Virus record (IMG/VR): IMGVR_UViG_3300035156_000198
Location: 1 to 64,000 of that record
Reading direction: 5' to 3' (one strand)
Origin: a virus
DNA: 64,000 bases
Shown: positions 7,593 to 15,839 of the stretch, piece by piece
How the letters are laid out: the number at the start of each line of letters is the position of its first letter
Numbering within the stretch: position 1 is the first letter of the stretch
The notes under the pieces: generated by a model
The model's database searches: none
What the model saw: only the letters and a program-made list of their open reading frames with translations
Told to the model about the DNA's origin: nothing
Made by a program: the position numbers and the translations under genes

Positions 7593-7900
7593 TTCGTTTC
7601 CGGGGCGCCGGCCAGGGCCTGGTTCGACGGGGCCTCGATGATGCGCGGCCGCCCACCGCCGGCACCGCGGCCGGGCCGGTTGCTCGCCCACTGGTCGACG
7701 GTCGACTCCTGCCAGGCCGGGTGCCCACCGAACCGGGCATCGGGCTCGGGGAAGTCACCGGCCTTCGGGCGGCACGCCGGGGTGTGCACCGCGCACGACC
7801 GGTTGTGGACGGCCTGCTGGTGGTAGTTGCGGACGGTGCGCTCGTTCAGGTCGAGGCGCGCGGCGATGGCTCGGATATCGAGCAACGTGGGGGCGGTCAT
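7589..7900 (-). CDS. Excisionase-like winged-helix DNA-binding protein
   Basis: A 103-residue protein from ATG 7900. An N-terminal helix-turn-helix (IRAIAARLDLNERTVRNY) is followed by a wing with FPEPDARFGG, then WQESTVDQW and a basic tail. This is the MerR/excisionase-type fold seen in actinophage recombination-directionality factors and small regulators. The upstream sequence contains TATAAG at a -10-like position. It could control the nearby early promoters or assist site-specific recombination; position does not decide. Confidence 0.7.
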   Translation of the reverse strand: MTAPTLLDIRAIAARLDLNERTVRNYHQQAVHNRSCAVHTPACRPKAGDFPEPDARFGGHPAWQESTVDQWASNRPGRGAGGGRPRIIEAPSNQALAGAPETK

Positions 7901-7949
7901 GCCTGCCACCTTATACCTTTCGTGGGGGTGATGGAACCGGTGTAGTGGG

Positions 7950-8357
7950 TCAGGCGCCGCGGGCATCCTCGAGCCTCGGCGCGACGGGCGGTGCGGCGGC
8001 CTCGGCGGCCGCCATCAGCTCATCGAACGTCGGCCGGGTGTTCGTGCCGAGGTCGTGCTGCCACGGCTGCTCGGGGAGCTCCACGTCGGTGACGGGCCGG
8101 TACGCCACCGGGTCGAACTCCGATGCGTCGGCGGCCGACCCGAAGTAGTCGCCGGCGTCGCCCAGCTCGGGCCAGGCGGCGAGCACGTCGCCGGGGGTGA
8201 GGCCGGCGCCGAGGGCCTTGTTCGCCCGGCCGGCCAGGTACGCCGCGGCGTCGGCGGCCTCGCCGTCGCTGGGCACCGCGCCGACGGCGCCTCGGCGTGG
8301 CAGGTCCAGCAGATGACGGAGCAGGGTGTTCAGGTGGTTCGCCTCGGTGATCGTCAC
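7950..8357 (-). CDS. Hypothetical early protein
   Basis: A 135-residue, Ala/acid-rich helical protein from GTG 8357, with GAGAGGGG upstream. No motif is recognised beyond the helical N-terminus and acidic C-terminal region. Confidence 0.6.
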   Translation of the reverse strand: MTITEANHLNTLLRHLLDLPRRGAVGAVPSDGEAADAAAYLAGRANKALGAGLTPGDVLAAWPELGDAGDYFGSAADASEFDPVAYRPVTDVELPEQPWQHDLGTNTRPTFDELMAAAEAAAPPVAPRLEDARGA

Positions 8358-8370
8358 GGGTGGTCCCCTC

Positions 8371-8988
8371 TCAGGTGGTGGTGGTGAGCGGTATGCGGAA
8401 CTCGGCGAGGTTGTCGACCACGCGCCGCGCGGCGTCGGGGTCGGTGCCGACCGGGCCGATGAGGGCCCGGTAGTAGCCGGCGTCGAGGTCAGCGACGGCG
8501 ACGGCTTCCAGGGCGGTCATGGCGTGCGCGCGGGCGTCGTCGGGGGTCCACTGACCGGCCGGCTGCCCGTCGAGGTTGACCACCAGGAACGGGCGCAGCT
8601 GGCGGTCGGGGGTCAGGGACACGCCCGGGGTCAGGGTCAGCATCCCGTCGGTCGGGTCGGGCAACGGTGGCCGGTCGGGCCTGACGGAATCGGCGAGCAG
8701 CCCGGCGGCCGTGCGGTGGTCGACACCGAGCCCGTCGGCGCTGGTCAGCTGGCGCAGCACCGCCGCGTCGTAGTCAGCTCGCGCGGCCGCGGCGAGCACC
8801 GCCGAGGCGTACGCGACGGCCAGCGTCGGGGTCAGGGTCAGCACCCGGTCGGCGCTGACTTCCAGGGTCACCACGTAGGTCGACCCGTCGGCCGAGGGTG
8901 CCGACCGGAGCCACACGTGCCCGGCGACCGGCTCGCCCTGGTCGGTGGCCTGGTCGGTGCGGGGTCGGCGTCCGTTCTTGCCCATCAT
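8371..8988 (-). CDS. Hypothetical protein
   Basis: A 205-residue protein. ATG 8988 overlaps the previous stop (ATGA) with GAAGGG five bases upstream; the adjacent ATG at 8985 is an alternative. Contains alternating beta (STYVVTLEVSADRVLTLTP) and Ala-rich helical segments. Function unknown; conserved codon bias supports it as real. Confidence 0.6.
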   Translation of the reverse strand: MMGKNGRRPRTDQATDQGEPVAGHVWLRSAPSADGSTYVVTLEVSADRVLTLTPTLAVAYASAVLAAAARADYDAAVLRQLTSADGLGVDHRTAAGLLADSVRPDRPPLPDPTDGMLTLTPGVSLTPDRQLRPFLVVNLDGQPAGQWTPDDARAHAMTALEAVAVADLDAGYYRALIGPVGTDPDAARRVVDNLAEFRIPLTTTT

Positions 8989-9242
8989 TCGGTCCCTTCG
9001 TCGTCGGTTAGGTCGGGGTCGCCGCCGACGGCGGCGGCGAGTACCTCGCGGTTGCGTAGCTGCTCGGCGGGTGTCAGCTCGGGCACCGCACCAGGTGCCG
9101 GCGCCGGCCGGCGGCGGGGTGCTGCAGCTGCTCGCCGGCGGGGCCGCGGCTCGGGCACGTCGGCGCCCCATGACGGCCGCGGCTGGTATCGCTCGGCGGT
9201 GAGGCGGGCCAGGGTGTCGGCCAGAATCTCGCGGCGGCTCAC
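8985..9242 (-). CDS. Basic hypothetical protein
   Basis: An 85-residue protein from GTG 9242. It has a helical N-terminus, a long Arg/Pro/Ala-rich middle and an acidic end (LTDDEGTE). Coupled to both neighbours. It could bind nucleic acid through the Arg-rich segment, by composition only. Confidence 0.55.
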   Translation of the reverse strand: MSRREILADTLARLTAERYQPRPSWGADVPEPRPRRRAAAAPRRRPAPAPGAVPELTPAEQLRNREVLAAAVGGDPDLTDDEGTE

Positions 9243-9277
9243 CGCTGCCGTACCCTGGCCGTGGTGGTAGTGGTCAT
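9239..9277 (-). CDS. Possible 12-codon leader ORF
   Basis: ATG 9277 has a good ribosome site (CAGGAG, 10 bases upstream) and reads a 12-residue peptide (MTTTTTARVRQR). Its stop overlaps the GTG of the 8985-9242 gene. It probably serves translational coupling of the downstream gene rather than making a functional product. Confidence 0.35.
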   Translation of the reverse strand: MTTTTTARVRQR

Positions 9278-9348
9278 GCGCTGGTTCTCCTGTCTGGGGC
9301 GGCGCGGTGGGCGGCCGGTCCCGGGTGGGGCCGGCCGCCCTGACTGTC

Positions 9349-9549
9349 TCAGCGGTCGGCGCGGTGGGCGCGTTGCACCGCCGACATCGGCACGAAGTCG
9401 CCGCTGCCCTGGTGCACGAACCCGTCGGGCTCGGCGGTGAACCGCCATGGCCCGGTGACCAGCTGGCCGGCCTGGCCGGCGGCGATGGTGAGCATGGCGT
9501 ACACCGGCGCGTCGGTCGGCCTCGGCATCGGGTCGGGCGCCTCGGTCAT
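9349..9549 (-). CDS. Small hypothetical protein
   Basis: A 66-residue protein from ATG 9549 with GAGAGG upstream. It reads as a small beta-rich fold (GPWRFTAEPDGFVHQGSGDF). No family recognised. Confidence 0.55.
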   Translation of the reverse strand: MTEAPDPMPRPTDAPVYAMLTIAAGQAGQLVTGPWRFTAEPDGFVHQGSGDFVPMSAVQRAHRADR

Positions 9550-9637
9550 CGTGTGGTGCCTCTCGTGGTGGTGGTGGCGGGGGAGGGTGCCGGCGGCCCC
9601 CGGGGGAGGGTGCCGCCGGCCGAGGTGGTGCTCAGGC

Positions 9638-10660
9638 TCAGGCGTCGGTGAGCACCCGCGACAGGTTCCAGGCCGCGTCGCGCAACGGCTGGTCGCCACC
9701 GAGAATCGACCGCTCGGCGCGCTTGATGGCCGCGGCCTCGGTCGACTCGGTGCCGCCCTGCACCGGCGCCATGTGGTCGAGGTACTCGGTGATGGCCTGC
9801 AGGCCGGCCCACGCGGTGCCCCGAATGTTGGCTTGCGTGTCGGCGTCGGCCCACAGCTGCACCAGCTTGTCGGTGCGCTTCTTGTGGCTGGTGACGGTGC
9901 GCTTCCCGGCGTCGGGGTCGAGCTTGCCGAACACCCCGTCGATGATGCCGATGAACTCGGCCTCGGTCTGCGTCTGCTGGATCATCGCCTCGGCCTCGGC
10001 CTGGAACGTCGAGAATCCGTCGATGGCCAGGCCCATCTGCTGCCGGGCCTTCTCCACCATGCCGGTCTGGCCGCTGGTGTGCCTGATGCTGGCGGCGCCG
10101 ACGGCGCTGGCCTCGCCGCGCCGCTGGGTGTTCTTGCACACCGTGCGGACCTCGGTGGCGTAGAACCGGGTCGAGCGGCTGCCGTCGTGCGAGGTCACCG
10201 CGGCGATGAACAGGTCGAGCTGGTCGACGCCGCCAATCTTCATGCCCTCGGGCATCTTCGTGGTGACGAAGACCTCGCGGCCGCCGCGCATGCTGCCGGC
10301 CGTCTCGATGTTGCCGTGCGTCTCGTGCACCAGGGCGTCGAGGAAGTCGGTCAGCTCCTCGTTGTGGAACGGCTGCCACTGCTCGCCGACGGCGCTGCCG
10401 ATCAGCTGCTCGGCGCCGGTGAAGGGGTTGTCGCGCACCACGGTGTACGACCCGGTGGGCACCAGCTCGCCGTTCAGCATGACCATGCTGGGCACCTTGC
10501 GCAGATTCCAGCCGGCCAGGTGTGCGTGCTTCAGGGCGACCTCGGCGGTGAGCGGGGTGCCGACCAGCTCGCGGGGGAGGTTGTTCAGGCGGTGCCAGGC
10601 GTCGTCGCGGGTGTCGACGAAAGCGACCTCGGTGCCGTGCTGCTCAAGTTCGTGTGCCAT
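9638..10660 (-). CDS. DUF932 (phage/plasmid-like TIGR03299) protein
   Basis: A 340-residue protein; ATG 10660 has GAAAGG upstream and is preferred over the longer frame from 10717. N-terminal WHRLNNLP, mid-protein RDNPFTGAEQLIG and RRGEASAVGAASIRHTSG, and the length match the DUF932 family common on phages and plasmids. Biochemical role is unknown; roles in DNA repair or anti-restriction have been suggested for relatives. Transcribed from the class-1 promoter at 10706-10748, here with a roughly 40-nt leader. Confidence 0.8.
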   Translation of the reverse strand: MAHELEQHGTEVAFVDTRDDAWHRLNNLPRELVGTPLTAEVALKHAHLAGWNLRKVPSMVMLNGELVPTGSYTVVRDNPFTGAEQLIGSAVGEQWQPFHNEELTDFLDALVHETHGNIETAGSMRGGREVFVTTKMPEGMKIGGVDQLDLFIAAVTSHDGSRSTRFYATEVRTVCKNTQRRGEASAVGAASIRHTSGQTGMVEKARQQMGLAIDGFSTFQAEAEAMIQQTQTEAEFIGIIDGVFGKLDPDAGKRTVTSHKKRTDKLVQLWADADTQANIRGTAWAGLQAITEYLDHMAPVQGGTESTEAAAIKRAERSILGGDQPLRDAAWNLSRVLTDA

Positions 10661-10705
10661 GAGGGTGATGCCTTTCGGGTGGTGGTGAGTGGGTCGAACA
10701 ATGCA

Positions 10706-10748
10706 AGCATAACGCATGCCAGGTTAGACGCAAGCCCCTGTCTAGACC
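10706..10748 (-). promoter_or_regulatory. Class-1 promoter with CTAG operator (leadered)
   Basis: Leftward: operator TGTCTAGACC (plus-strand reading, 10739-10748), 4-bp gap, -35 CTTGCG (10729-10734), 17-bp spacer, -10 TATGCT (10706-10711). The geometry matches the leaderless class-1 promoters, but the gene starts 46 bases downstream with its own ribosome site. Confidence 0.7.
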
Positions 10749-10764
10749 AGGGCTCGAGGATCGG

Positions 10765-11196
10765 TCAGAAGCCCCCCACGACGCGGCCGTCAAGCTCGCG
10801 GGCGATGGTGTCGAGCTGGGCCCGCTTCGGGCCGGTCACCGCCCAGTTCGTGCCGACCACCACGGGCGCGAAACCCTTGGCGATGTCGGCCCAGCTGTCG
10901 CGGGCCTCGGGCCCCTCGAACAGCCACATCTCCGCGGGGCCGCACGTCGCGCCGTCGCTGGTCAGCATCTCCAGCTCGCCGGCCGGCAGGTGCCGCGGCC
11001 GCCGGCCCTGGCAGGCGACCTCGGCCACCTGGTCGAGCGTGAGCAGCTCGGGCGCCGCCGCGCTGCTGCTGGCCACCGCCGAGGCCGACTCGGCGGCCTG
11101 GTCGACCGAGGGCCCAGCACCGCCGCCGCAGCTGGTGAGGGTCACGGCGGCCAGGAGGGCGGCCGCCGAGCGGGTGAGAGTGGTTCTGCGTGCCAT
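10765..11196 (-). CDS. Predicted lipoprotein
   Basis: A 143-residue protein from ATG 11196 (GAAAGG upstream). It has a basic start, a hydrophobic stretch (AAALLAAVTL) and a lipobox-like LTSC, so lipidation at the Cys near residue 23 is expected, with anchoring on the outer face of the membrane. The mature part has a Ser/Ala linker and a compact domain with two Cys residues. Phage lipoproteins are often superinfection-exclusion factors; that is an inference here. Confidence 0.7.
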   Translation of the reverse strand: MARRTTLTRSAAALLAAVTLTSCGGGAGPSVDQAAESASAVASSSAAAPELLTLDQVAEVACQGRRPRHLPAGELEMLTSDGATCGPAEMWLFEGPEARDSWADIAKGFAPVVVGTNWAVTGPKRAQLDTIARELDGRVVGGF

Positions 11197-11227
11197 GAGC
11201 TTGCCTTTCAGGTGAGCGGCCATCTGC

Positions 11228-11246
11228 CGTCAATGGGTAGTTGACA
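11228..11246. promoter_or_regulatory. NGTCAA-N7-TTGACN inverted repeat (site 2 of 5)
   Basis: CGTCAA (11228-11233) and TTGACA (11241-11246) with a 7-bp spacer, in the gap upstream of the lipoprotein gene and 50 bp past the stop of the 11296-11721 gene. Same spacing as the other four copies. Confidence 0.55.
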
Positions 11247-11295
11247 CCAGAGAGCCGACGGTGAGGGGCCCCGAGCGGTTGCCCGGGGCCCCTGG

Positions 11296-11721
11296 TCAGG
11301 GCCCGGAGACAGAAGCCTCCGGGTCGGTGTGATGGTCGGGGTCGGGGCACGTCGCCGGGTGACAGTGACGCGCGCACGCCTTGTTCTCGATGTGGCAGCG
11401 GCCGCACTCCGGCCGCGGCACGCCCGGGCCGACCAGGTGGGCGAGCAGCTCGCCGGTCACGGCCAGCATCGGCGACGAGAGACGTTGCGGCGGCCCAGCT
11501 GGGCGCACCCCTTCGTCGCCGGCGCCGGCCAGGCGGTAGTAGGTGATCACGAACGGCTCGGGCTGCAGCTCGGGCACGTGCCCGATGGTCCAGGTGCCGG
11601 TGTCGCCGGTGACGATGACCAGGCCGGCGTCGAACCCGTGCCCGACGCCGGCGGCGTCGAGGGCCTCGACCACCGGGCCGAGCCCGAGCACGTCGGCCGG
11701 GGTCAGCTCGCCGGCGGTCAC
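11296..11721 (-). CDS. Hypothetical protein with C-terminal Cys/His cluster
   Basis: A 141-residue protein from GTG 11721. The N-terminal part is alpha/beta; the last 40 residues hold a Cys/His-rich cluster (CGRCHIENKACARHC, then CPDPDHH) likely to bind zinc. Function unknown. Confidence 0.6.
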   Translation of the reverse strand: MTAGELTPADVLGLGPVVEALDAAGVGHGFDAGLVIVTGDTGTWTIGHVPELQPEPFVITYYRLAGAGDEGVRPAGPPQRLSSPMLAVTGELLAHLVGPGVPRPECGRCHIENKACARHCHPATCPDPDHHTDPEASVSGP

Positions 11722-12107
11722 CAGGTCACCGCCGCGGTCAGGTCGCGCCGGGCGATGAGGTCGAGGTCCTCGGTGTCCAGCTCGCGCGCGTGGTGGGCGC
11801 ACAGCTGCACCGTGACGTGCCCCCACTTGTCGCGGCCCGGGTCGTCGCCGGGGTCATTGTCGGGCCCGTCGTGCAGGCACGCCGCCCGGTAGGCCTCCCA
11901 TGCGGTGGCCTGGTCGACCCCGAGCGCGGTCATCTGCCCGTCGACCATCATGGCCACGTACGACGCGGCCTGGCCGTCGTCGTAGGTCAGCTCGACGGTG
12001 GCCCGGTCGCTGCACGGCATCGAGTCGCGGCTGCCGTCGAAGTCGGTGAAGTGGTCCTCACCCTCGCATCGGTCGGCGTCGGTGACGCGGGTGGTGTTCA
12101 GATTCAT
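11718..12107 (-). CDS. Hypothetical acidic protein
   Basis: A 129-residue protein from ATG 12107 (GAAAGGCA upstream). It contains several Cys and His residues (CEGED, CSDRA, QLCAHHARELD) within an acidic, mixed alpha/beta sequence. Overlaps the next gene by 4 bp. No family recognised. Confidence 0.6.
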   Translation of the reverse strand: MNLNTTRVTDADRCEGEDHFTDFDGSRDSMPCSDRATVELTYDDGQAASYVAMMVDGQMTALGVDQATAWEAYRAACLHDGPDNDPGDDPGRDKWGHVTVQLCAHHARELDTEDLDLIARRDLTAAVTW

Positions 12108-12397
12108 CGGGTGCTGCCTTTCGTGGTGGTGGTGGTGCGGTTGGCTTCGTGGTGCTCGGTGAGCCACGCGAGGGTGCCCTTCATGGTCTGGGCCTGCGCC
12201 GACTGGTGGTTCAGTCGGGCGCCGTCGGCGTCGAGCTGGCGGGCGATGGCCTCACGGGTGGCCTGGTCCTCGCCGGCGAGGTTGTCGGCTGCCCACTGGT
12301 AGCCCAGCCGGCGGTACTTGTCGCCGCGGCGGTGCTCGGCGTCGGCCGAGGCGTAGTCGCGGCCCTTGTGGTCGGTGCCGCGTGCCACGCCGGTCAC
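12104..12397 (-). CDS. Hypothetical helical protein
   Basis: A 97-residue, charged, mostly helical protein from GTG 12397 (GTGA overlap with the HTH gene). Possible coiled coil in the middle. Function unknown; second gene of the leftward unit that starts at 12690. Confidence 0.6.
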   Translation of the reverse strand: MTGVARGTDHKGRDYASADAEHRRGDKYRRLGYQWAADNLAGEDQATREAIARQLDADGARLNHQSAQAQTMKGTLAWLTEHHEANRTTTTTKGSTR

Positions 12398-12690
12398 TTG
12401 CCGAACTTCTGCTGGGCGGCCTGGCGGGTCATGCCCAGCTCGCGGCCGACCTCGGTCCAGCTGTAGCCGAACTCGCCGTCGTGCAGGCCCTTGGCCGCGG
12501 CGACCATGGCGGCGTCGATGTCGGCGCGGGCCTGTGCCAGCGCGGAGAGGGCCTCAAGGTCGCCGGCCTCGGCGCGGCGGGCCATGCCTCGGGCGACGCG
12601 GCCGATCATGGCGGCCATGTCGGGGGCCTCGTAGGACTTCTTGGCGCGCTTGGCGGTGGTGCGGGTGGCGGTGGTGGTCGTCGTCGTCAT
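12394..12690 (-). CDS. HTH DNA-binding protein, leaderless mRNA
   Basis: A 98-residue protein with a Thr-rich start, a helical middle and a C-terminal helix-turn-helix (YSWTEVGRELGMTRQAAQQK), a small regulator type common in actinobacterial mobile elements. ATG 12690 is 6 bases from the -10. Since its own promoter carries a CTAG palindrome, it is a candidate for the protein that binds that operator family, by autoregulation; not shown. Confidence 0.7.
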   Translation of the reverse strand: MTTTTTTATRTTAKRAKKSYEAPDMAAMIGRVARGMARRAEAGDLEALSALAQARADIDAAMVAAAKGLHDGEFGYSWTEVGRELGMTRQAAQQKFGK

Positions 12691-12764
12691 GTGTCTATCT
12701 TGAGCCCTGGAGCTCGGAAACACAAGCCCTAGGCCCCATTAGTTTCTAGTGGCCTAGACCACCC
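12691..12764 (-). promoter_or_regulatory. Class-2 leaderless promoter with distal CTAG operator
   Basis: Leftward: operator read as GGTCTAGGCC (12751-12760), -35 TTGTGT (12720-12725), 17 bp, -10 CAAGAT (12697-12702), 6 bp, ATG 12690. About 75 bp is near-duplicate to the promoter at 47138-47210. The operator edge lies about 60 bp from the start codon instead of 40 as in class 1, roughly two helical turns more. Confidence 0.7.
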
Positions 12765-12774
12765 CCCGACCGTC

Positions 12775-12810
12775 TACCCTGGTGGGGGCCCCACACCCCC
12801 TACCACCAGG
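12775..12810 (+). promoter_or_regulatory. Putative late promoter and 5'-UTR hairpin for the packaging/head genes
   Basis: TACCCT at 12775-12780 matches the hexamer found upstream of the tail (23227) and lysis (33989) units. It runs into a hairpin with arms CCTGGTGG (12778-12785) and CCACCAGG (12803-12810). TerS starts 58 bp past the hexamer. The -35 is not obvious, as expected if a phage factor assists. Confidence 0.45.
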
Positions 12811-12837
12811 CACGGGGCCCACGACGGAGGCACCACG

Positions 12838-13299
12838 ATGGGAAAGCGCGGACCCGCCAAGAAGCCAACGAACCTCGCCCTGCTCCACGGCGACCGACCC
12901 TCACGGGTCAACCTCGACGCACCCCCCGGCCCCGACGGCCACGCCGAGCCACCCCCCGACATGCCCGCCGACGTGCGCGCCGTCTGGGACTACACCGTGC
13001 AGCAGCTCGACGTGATGCGGCTGGCCTCACCAGCTGACCGCGACGCCCTGGCCTGCTACTGCGAAGCGGTCGTGACCCACCGGAAAGCCTCGGCCCTGGT
13101 CGCCAAGGCCGGCGTCCTGGTGAGCCCCTCACGCGGCACCGTCCCGGTCAGGAACCCCGCCCTGGCCGCCCAACGCGACGCCGCCATCCTGGTGCGCGTG
13201 TACGCCCGCGAGTTCGGCCTGACCCCCTCGGCCCGGTCCGAGCTGACCGCCGGCGACCGCCGCGACACCGCCGGCAGTGCCGCCCGACTCCTGTCCTAG
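12838..13299 (+). CDS. Terminase small subunit, P27 family
   Basis: A 153-residue protein starting MGKRGPAKKPTNL, the signature opening of P27-type TerS, with a conserved later core (VWDYTVQQLDVMRLASPADRDAL, RNPALAAQRDAA). It recognises phage DNA for packaging and loads TerL, encoded two bases after its stop. First gene of the late rightward region. Confidence 0.88.
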   Translation: MGKRGPAKKPTNLALLHGDRPSRVNLDAPPGPDGHAEPPPDMPADVRAVWDYTVQQLDVMRLASPADRDALACYCEAVVTHRKASALVAKAGVLVSPSRGTVPVRNPALAAQRDAAILVRVYAREFGLTPSARSELTAGDRRDTAGSAARLLS

Positions 13300-13301
13300 C
13301 C

Positions 13302-14990
13302 GTGACCGTCGAGGCCCCCCCGAGGCCGACCCGGCGCCCATCCGGCCGCCGGCCGCCGACCAAGCTGCCCCGGTGCGGGTTCACCATGGACGGCCGTACC
13401 TGCCGCCGGCGCGGCGACCACCTGTGCAAGCCGCGCGCCGACCACGTGAGCGCGTTTTTCGGCGAGCTGCTGGTGCACACGAAAGGCCGATGGGCCAGGC
13501 ACCCGTTCCTGCTCGAACAGTGGCAGGCCGACGACATCGTGCGGCCGGTGTTCGGCACGGTCATCTACGACGCCACCGAGGCCCGCTACGTGCGGCGCTA
13601 CAACATCGTGTGGATCGAGGTCGCCCGCAAGAACGGGAAGTCCGAGCTGCTCGCCGGCATCGCCCTGTACCTGCTGGTCGCCGACCACGAGGAAGGCGCC
13701 GAAATCTACGGGTGCGCCAAGGACCGCGACCAGGCCCGCAAGGTGTTCGACGTGGCGCAACGCATGGTCGAGCTGTCGCCGGTGCTGTCAGCTCGGCTCG
13801 ACGTGAAGGCCCAAGCCAAGCGCATCGTGGACCAGGAAACCGGGTCGTTCTACGAGGTCGTCGCCGCCGACGCCGCCGGCAACCTCGGCCACAACCCGCA
13901 CGGCATCGCGTTCGATGAAGTGCTCACCCAACCGAACGGCGACCTGTGGGAAGCGATGAAAACCGGCATGGGCACCAGGTCGCAGCCGATGCTGGTGGCC
14001 GCCACGACCGCCGGGAACGACCCGGCATCGTTCGCCAAGAGCGAGCACGACGAGATGATGCGCATTCTCGAGGACCCGTCCCGGTCGCCGCGCACGTTCG
14101 TCTACATCAGGAACGTGCACAAGGACGCCGACCCGTGGGACGAGAGCTTGTGGCCGCAAGGGAACCCCGGCCTCGGGTCGTTCCTGAAGTGGGAGACGTT
14201 GCGCAGCGAGGCCGTCGAGGCCCGGTCGAACAAGCGCAAGGAGAACAGCTTCCGGCAGTTCCGGCTGAACCAGTGGGTGCAGCAGACCACCCGCTACATC
14301 AGCCTCGACCAGTGGGACGCCAACTGCCGCGAGGTCGCCGCGACACCTGACTGGCTCCGCGAGCGGTACGCAGGCGAGAAGTGCTGGGCCGGCCTGGACC
14401 TGTCATCGAAGCTCGACATGACCGCCTGGACGCTCCTGTTCGGCGACGGCACGATCATGTGGCGGTTTTGGATGCCCGAGTCGGTCGTGCCGATGCTCGA
14501 CAAGCACACCGACGGCCAGGTCGGCCGGTGGGTCGAGGACGGGTGGATCGTGGCCACCGAGGGCGACGTGATCGACTACGAGGCCATCTACACCGCCGTC
14601 GAGGCCGACGCCGAGCACTTCGCCATCGCCTCGGTCGACTACGACAAGTGGAGCGGCGAGCCGGTGCGGCAAGCCATCGAGGCCCGCACCGGCCTGGACG
14701 TGATGCACGAGTCGTCCACCACCTACGAGCGCATGACCCAACCGATGAAAGAGCTGATGAGGGCGCTCAAGGCCGGCGAGCTGAACCATGCCGGCAACCC
14801 CGTGGCCCGCTGGATGGCAGACTGTCTGGAGGCGAAGAGCCCCTCAGATGACCCCGACCGGGTAAGACCGGTCAAGCCTGACCGGGGTCAAAGCGGCAAG
14901 AGGATCGACGGCATGGTCACACTGCTACTAGCACTTGACGGCCGGCTGACTGTCGACGCCGACGAGCTGCCGGCGGCCGACATCTTCTAA
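13302..14990 (+). CDS. Terminase large subunit
   Basis: A 562-residue protein from GTG 13302. The ATPase domain has a Walker A-like ARKNGKSE (K113) and a Walker B region ending in FDEV. The C-terminal RNase H-like nuclease shows GLDLSSKLDMTAW and SVDYDKW acidic positions. It cuts concatemers and drives DNA into the prohead. Belongs to the YmfN/TerL group paired with P27-type TerS. An early CxxxC-type patch (residues 26-47) is a small N-terminal extension. Confidence 0.92.
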   Translation: MTVEAPPRPTRRPSGRRPPTKLPRCGFTMDGRTCRRRGDHLCKPRADHVSAFFGELLVHTKGRWARHPFLLEQWQADDIVRPVFGTVIYDATEARYVRRYNIVWIEVARKNGKSELLAGIALYLLVADHEEGAEIYGCAKDRDQARKVFDVAQRMVELSPVLSARLDVKAQAKRIVDQETGSFYEVVAADAAGNLGHNPHGIAFDEVLTQPNGDLWEAMKTGMGTRSQPMLVAATTAGNDPASFAKSEHDEMMRILEDPSRSPRTFVYIRNVHKDADPWDESLWPQGNPGLGSFLKWETLRSEAVEARSNKRKENSFRQFRLNQWVQQTTRYISLDQWDANCREVAATPDWLRERYAGEKCWAGLDLSSKLDMTAWTLLFGDGTIMWRFWMPESVVPMLDKHTDGQVGRWVEDGWIVATEGDVIDYEAIYTAVEADAEHFAIASVDYDKWSGEPVRQAIEARTGLDVMHESSTTYERMTQPMKELMRALKAGELNHAGNPVARWMADCLEAKSPSDDPDRVRPVKPDRGQSGKRIDGMVTLLLALDGRLTVDADELPAADIF

Positions 14991-15010
14991 GCGCGAGGGA
15001 GCACCCCGAA

Positions 15011-15349
15011 ATGCCACGTCTGGACATGCCCGTCACCACGATCACCCGCGCCGGCGTCGCACCCCCGGCCGAGGTCGTCGGTGACCCGGCGAACAACCAC
15101 CAGTTCGCCAACGATGGCGAGACGTTCCTGATCGTCCGCAACGCCGGCGCCACCGTCGCCCGGGTGGTGTCGGTGGTGTTCTCCCGGTCCGTCGACGGGT
15201 TCGTGCCGGCGCCGCGCACCGTGTCGGTGCCCGTCGGCGCGACCCGCTACCTCGGCACGTATCCACCGGTCGATTACGGCTCGACCGTCGCGGTGAACGT
15301 CGACAACGCCGAGCTTCGCCTGACCGCCCTGTCCACTCAGGGCGCCTAG
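15011..15349 (+). CDS. Putative small virion/decoration protein
   Basis: A 112-residue, beta-rich protein (ETFLIVRNAGATVARVVSV, later VPVGATRYLGTYPPV) resembling small Ig-like structural proteins placed between TerL and portal in actinophages. Likely a capsid decoration or minor virion component; the call rests on position and fold pattern. Confidence 0.5.
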   Translation: MPRLDMPVTTITRAGVAPPAEVVGDPANNHQFANDGETFLIVRNAGATVARVVSVVFSRSVDGFVPAPRTVSVPVGATRYLGTYPPVDYGSTVAVNVDNAELRLTALSTQGA

Positions 15350-15396
15350 CACCCCTGCCGGCCCCCGCAACCGACCGACCGAGAGAGGCGCCCACC

Positions 15397-15588
15397 ATGG
15401 CACCAGCACCCCGCAACTTCGATGAGGACACATCGAGCCCGACGTTCGGCCCAGCCATCGCCAACGTGACCGGCACGCCGGCCGCGACCTACGGGGCCCC
15501 CGAGCAGACCATGCTCGCCGACCTCATCGCACGGGTGAACGCGATGAACGCCGTGCTCAAGGCCGCCGGGCTCACCGAGCAGGACTAG
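15397..15588 (+). CDS. Small structural protein, head-fibre-like
   Basis: A 63-residue protein from ATG 15397 (GAGAGG upstream). The C-terminus (LADLIARVNAMNAVLKAAGL) is a helix typical of short head-fibre or trimerising proteins. It lies between the decoration-like gene and portal. Confidence 0.45.
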   Translation: MAPAPRNFDEDTSSPTFGPAIANVTGTPAATYGAPEQTMLADLIARVNAMNAVLKAAGLTEQD

Positions 15589-15593
15589 GGCCC

Positions 15594-15836
15594 GTGTCGG
15601 ATGACTCGGGCGCCACCAGCCGCATCGACACCCGCGGAGGCCTCCCCCGACGCCGCGTGTGGGCCGCTGACGCCCTCGGCCGTGTCGTGAACCGCCGGCT
15701 GCTGGCCGTCATGCTGCTGGTCGCCGGCCTGATCGTGGTCACCATCGGCGCGGACATTCTGTGGGGCGACGGGTGGGCGCTGCTCACCCTCGGCGGCATG
15801 CTGGTCGCCGCGTCGCTGCTGATCGGCTGGGAGTAA
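15594..15836 (+). CDS. Two-helix membrane protein
   Basis: An 80-residue protein from GTG 15594 with a basic N-terminus and two membrane segments (LLAVMLLVAGLIVVTIGADI and LLTLGGMLVAASLLIGW). It sits immediately before portal. A membrane protein here is unusual; role unknown. Confidence 0.6.
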   Translation: MSDDSGATSRIDTRGGLPRRRVWAADALGRVVNRRLLAVMLLVAGLIVVTIGADILWGDGWALLTLGGMLVAASLLIGWE

Positions 15837-15839
15837 CCG

